Shown: positions 6,480 to 6,764 of the stretch, in pieces
How positions within the stretch are numbered: the first letter of the stretch is position 1
How the letters are laid out: each line of letters begins with the position of its first letter
Assembly: GCA_028281205.1 (NCBI GenBank)
Contig: JANQKJ010000363.1
Coordinates: 1-6,764, forward strand
Reading direction: 5' to 3'
DNA length: 6,764 bases
Source: Gammaproteobacteria bacterium
GTDB lineage: Bacteria > Pseudomonadota > Gammaproteobacteria > UBA4575
Translations under genes and position numbers: made by a program
Notes under the pieces: generated by a model
The model's database searches: none
What the model saw: only the letters and a program-made list of their open reading frames with translations
What the model was told of the DNA's origin: nothing

Positions 6480-6764
6480 CTAGTCAATGATATTTTTTTC
6501 ACGTAACAACGTGGCAATTTGCTCTACACGCCGCCGGTTAGCGCCGAGGTCATAGTAACCTTCGCGCGATGCCGAACGAAGCTTAACAAGCTTCTTTTCC
6601 GCGTCAAGAAAGAGCTCGACATCATCTATGTAGCCAAATATTTTACTCTTGTATTCTAACCGCTGATAAACTGTAGAAAACTCCATAGATTTAAAGCCTT
6701 CAACTTTGATCAGCGCATCGCGAATTTCCTGCCATGACTCTAGGCTGTCGCCTGCTTGTAACTT
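6480..6764 (-). CDS. DUF1499 domain-containing protein, C-terminal part (5' end beyond the window)
   Basis: The frame is open from the right window edge to TAG at 6482-6480, giving 94 C-terminal residues. An internal ATG at 6686 exists, but the frame continues upstream with family-like sequence (SWQEIRDALIKVEGFKSMEF), so the real start lies outside. The conserved end of DUF1499 is recognisable: YQRLEYKSKIFGYIDDVEL, then KLRSASREGYYDLGANRRRV, corresponding to the family pattern of an aromatic-Gly-Phe/Tyr-x-Asp-Asp-hEh block and RSASRxGYxDxGxNRxRVE. The family is widespread in proteobacteria and cyanobacteria and has no established biochemical role; many members are predicted exported or lipoproteins, which cannot be judged here because the N-terminus is missing. 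It is transcribed toward the kinase pair, with a 586-bp gap that makes a shared transcript unlikely. Confidence 0.87.
   Translation of the reverse strand, partial: KLQAGDSLESWQEIRDALIKVEGFKSMEFSTVYQRLEYKSKIFGYIDDVELFLDAEKKLVKLRSASREGYYDLGANRRRVEQIATLLREKNIID

Overview
The window is a stretch of proteobacterial chromosome in which every recognisable gene lies on the minus strand. Reading in the direction of transcription (right to left), it holds the C-terminal half of a DUF1499 protein (6764-6480), a 586-bp AT-rich intergenic region, two very large adjacent hybrid sensor kinases (5893-3482 and about 3452-645), a 214-bp intergenic region, and the N-terminal two thirds of riboflavin synthase alpha chain (430-1). 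Moderate-to-low GC, the MYTGIVQG-type riboflavin synthase and twin 7TMR-DISM sensor kinases fit a gammaproteobacterium, probably aquatic or marine. That assignment is an inference from protein style, with no 16S or other marker to fix it.

The core is the kinase pair. Both proteins have the same order of parts: signal peptide, periplasmic 7TMR-DISM extracellular type 2 sensor domain, seven membrane segments, HisKA, HATPase_c, and a C-terminal receiver. This is the LadS/RetS layout known from Pseudomonas. The genes are separated by only about 29 nt, so they are almost certainly co-transcribed from a promoter upstream of 5893. Neither has an Hpt domain, and no DNA-binding or enzymatic response regulator is present, so the output partner must be encoded elsewhere.

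The most striking observation is that the promoter-proximal kinase (803 aa) has lost its phosphoacceptor histidine. The H-box reads S-F-Q-I-R-T-P where S-H-E-I-R-T-P is expected, while its ATP-binding motifs and receiver are intact. The downstream kinase (about 935 aa) keeps a canonical S-H-E-I-R-T-P box and a complete receiver. It also carries an extra segment between kinase and receiver that looks like a degenerate receiver, and a CxxC motif in a predicted periplasmic loop. The pair therefore looks like one catalytically competent sensor kinase co-expressed with a histidine-less partner, suggesting cross-phosphorylation or regulatory heterodimers.

The left edge (riboflavin synthase) has its own likely promoter with a perfect TATAAT and no room for an FMN riboswitch. 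The large intergenic region upstream of the kinases has no recognised gene. It contains a candidate promoter with an internal inverted repeat and one unexplained stop-free stretch on the plus strand.
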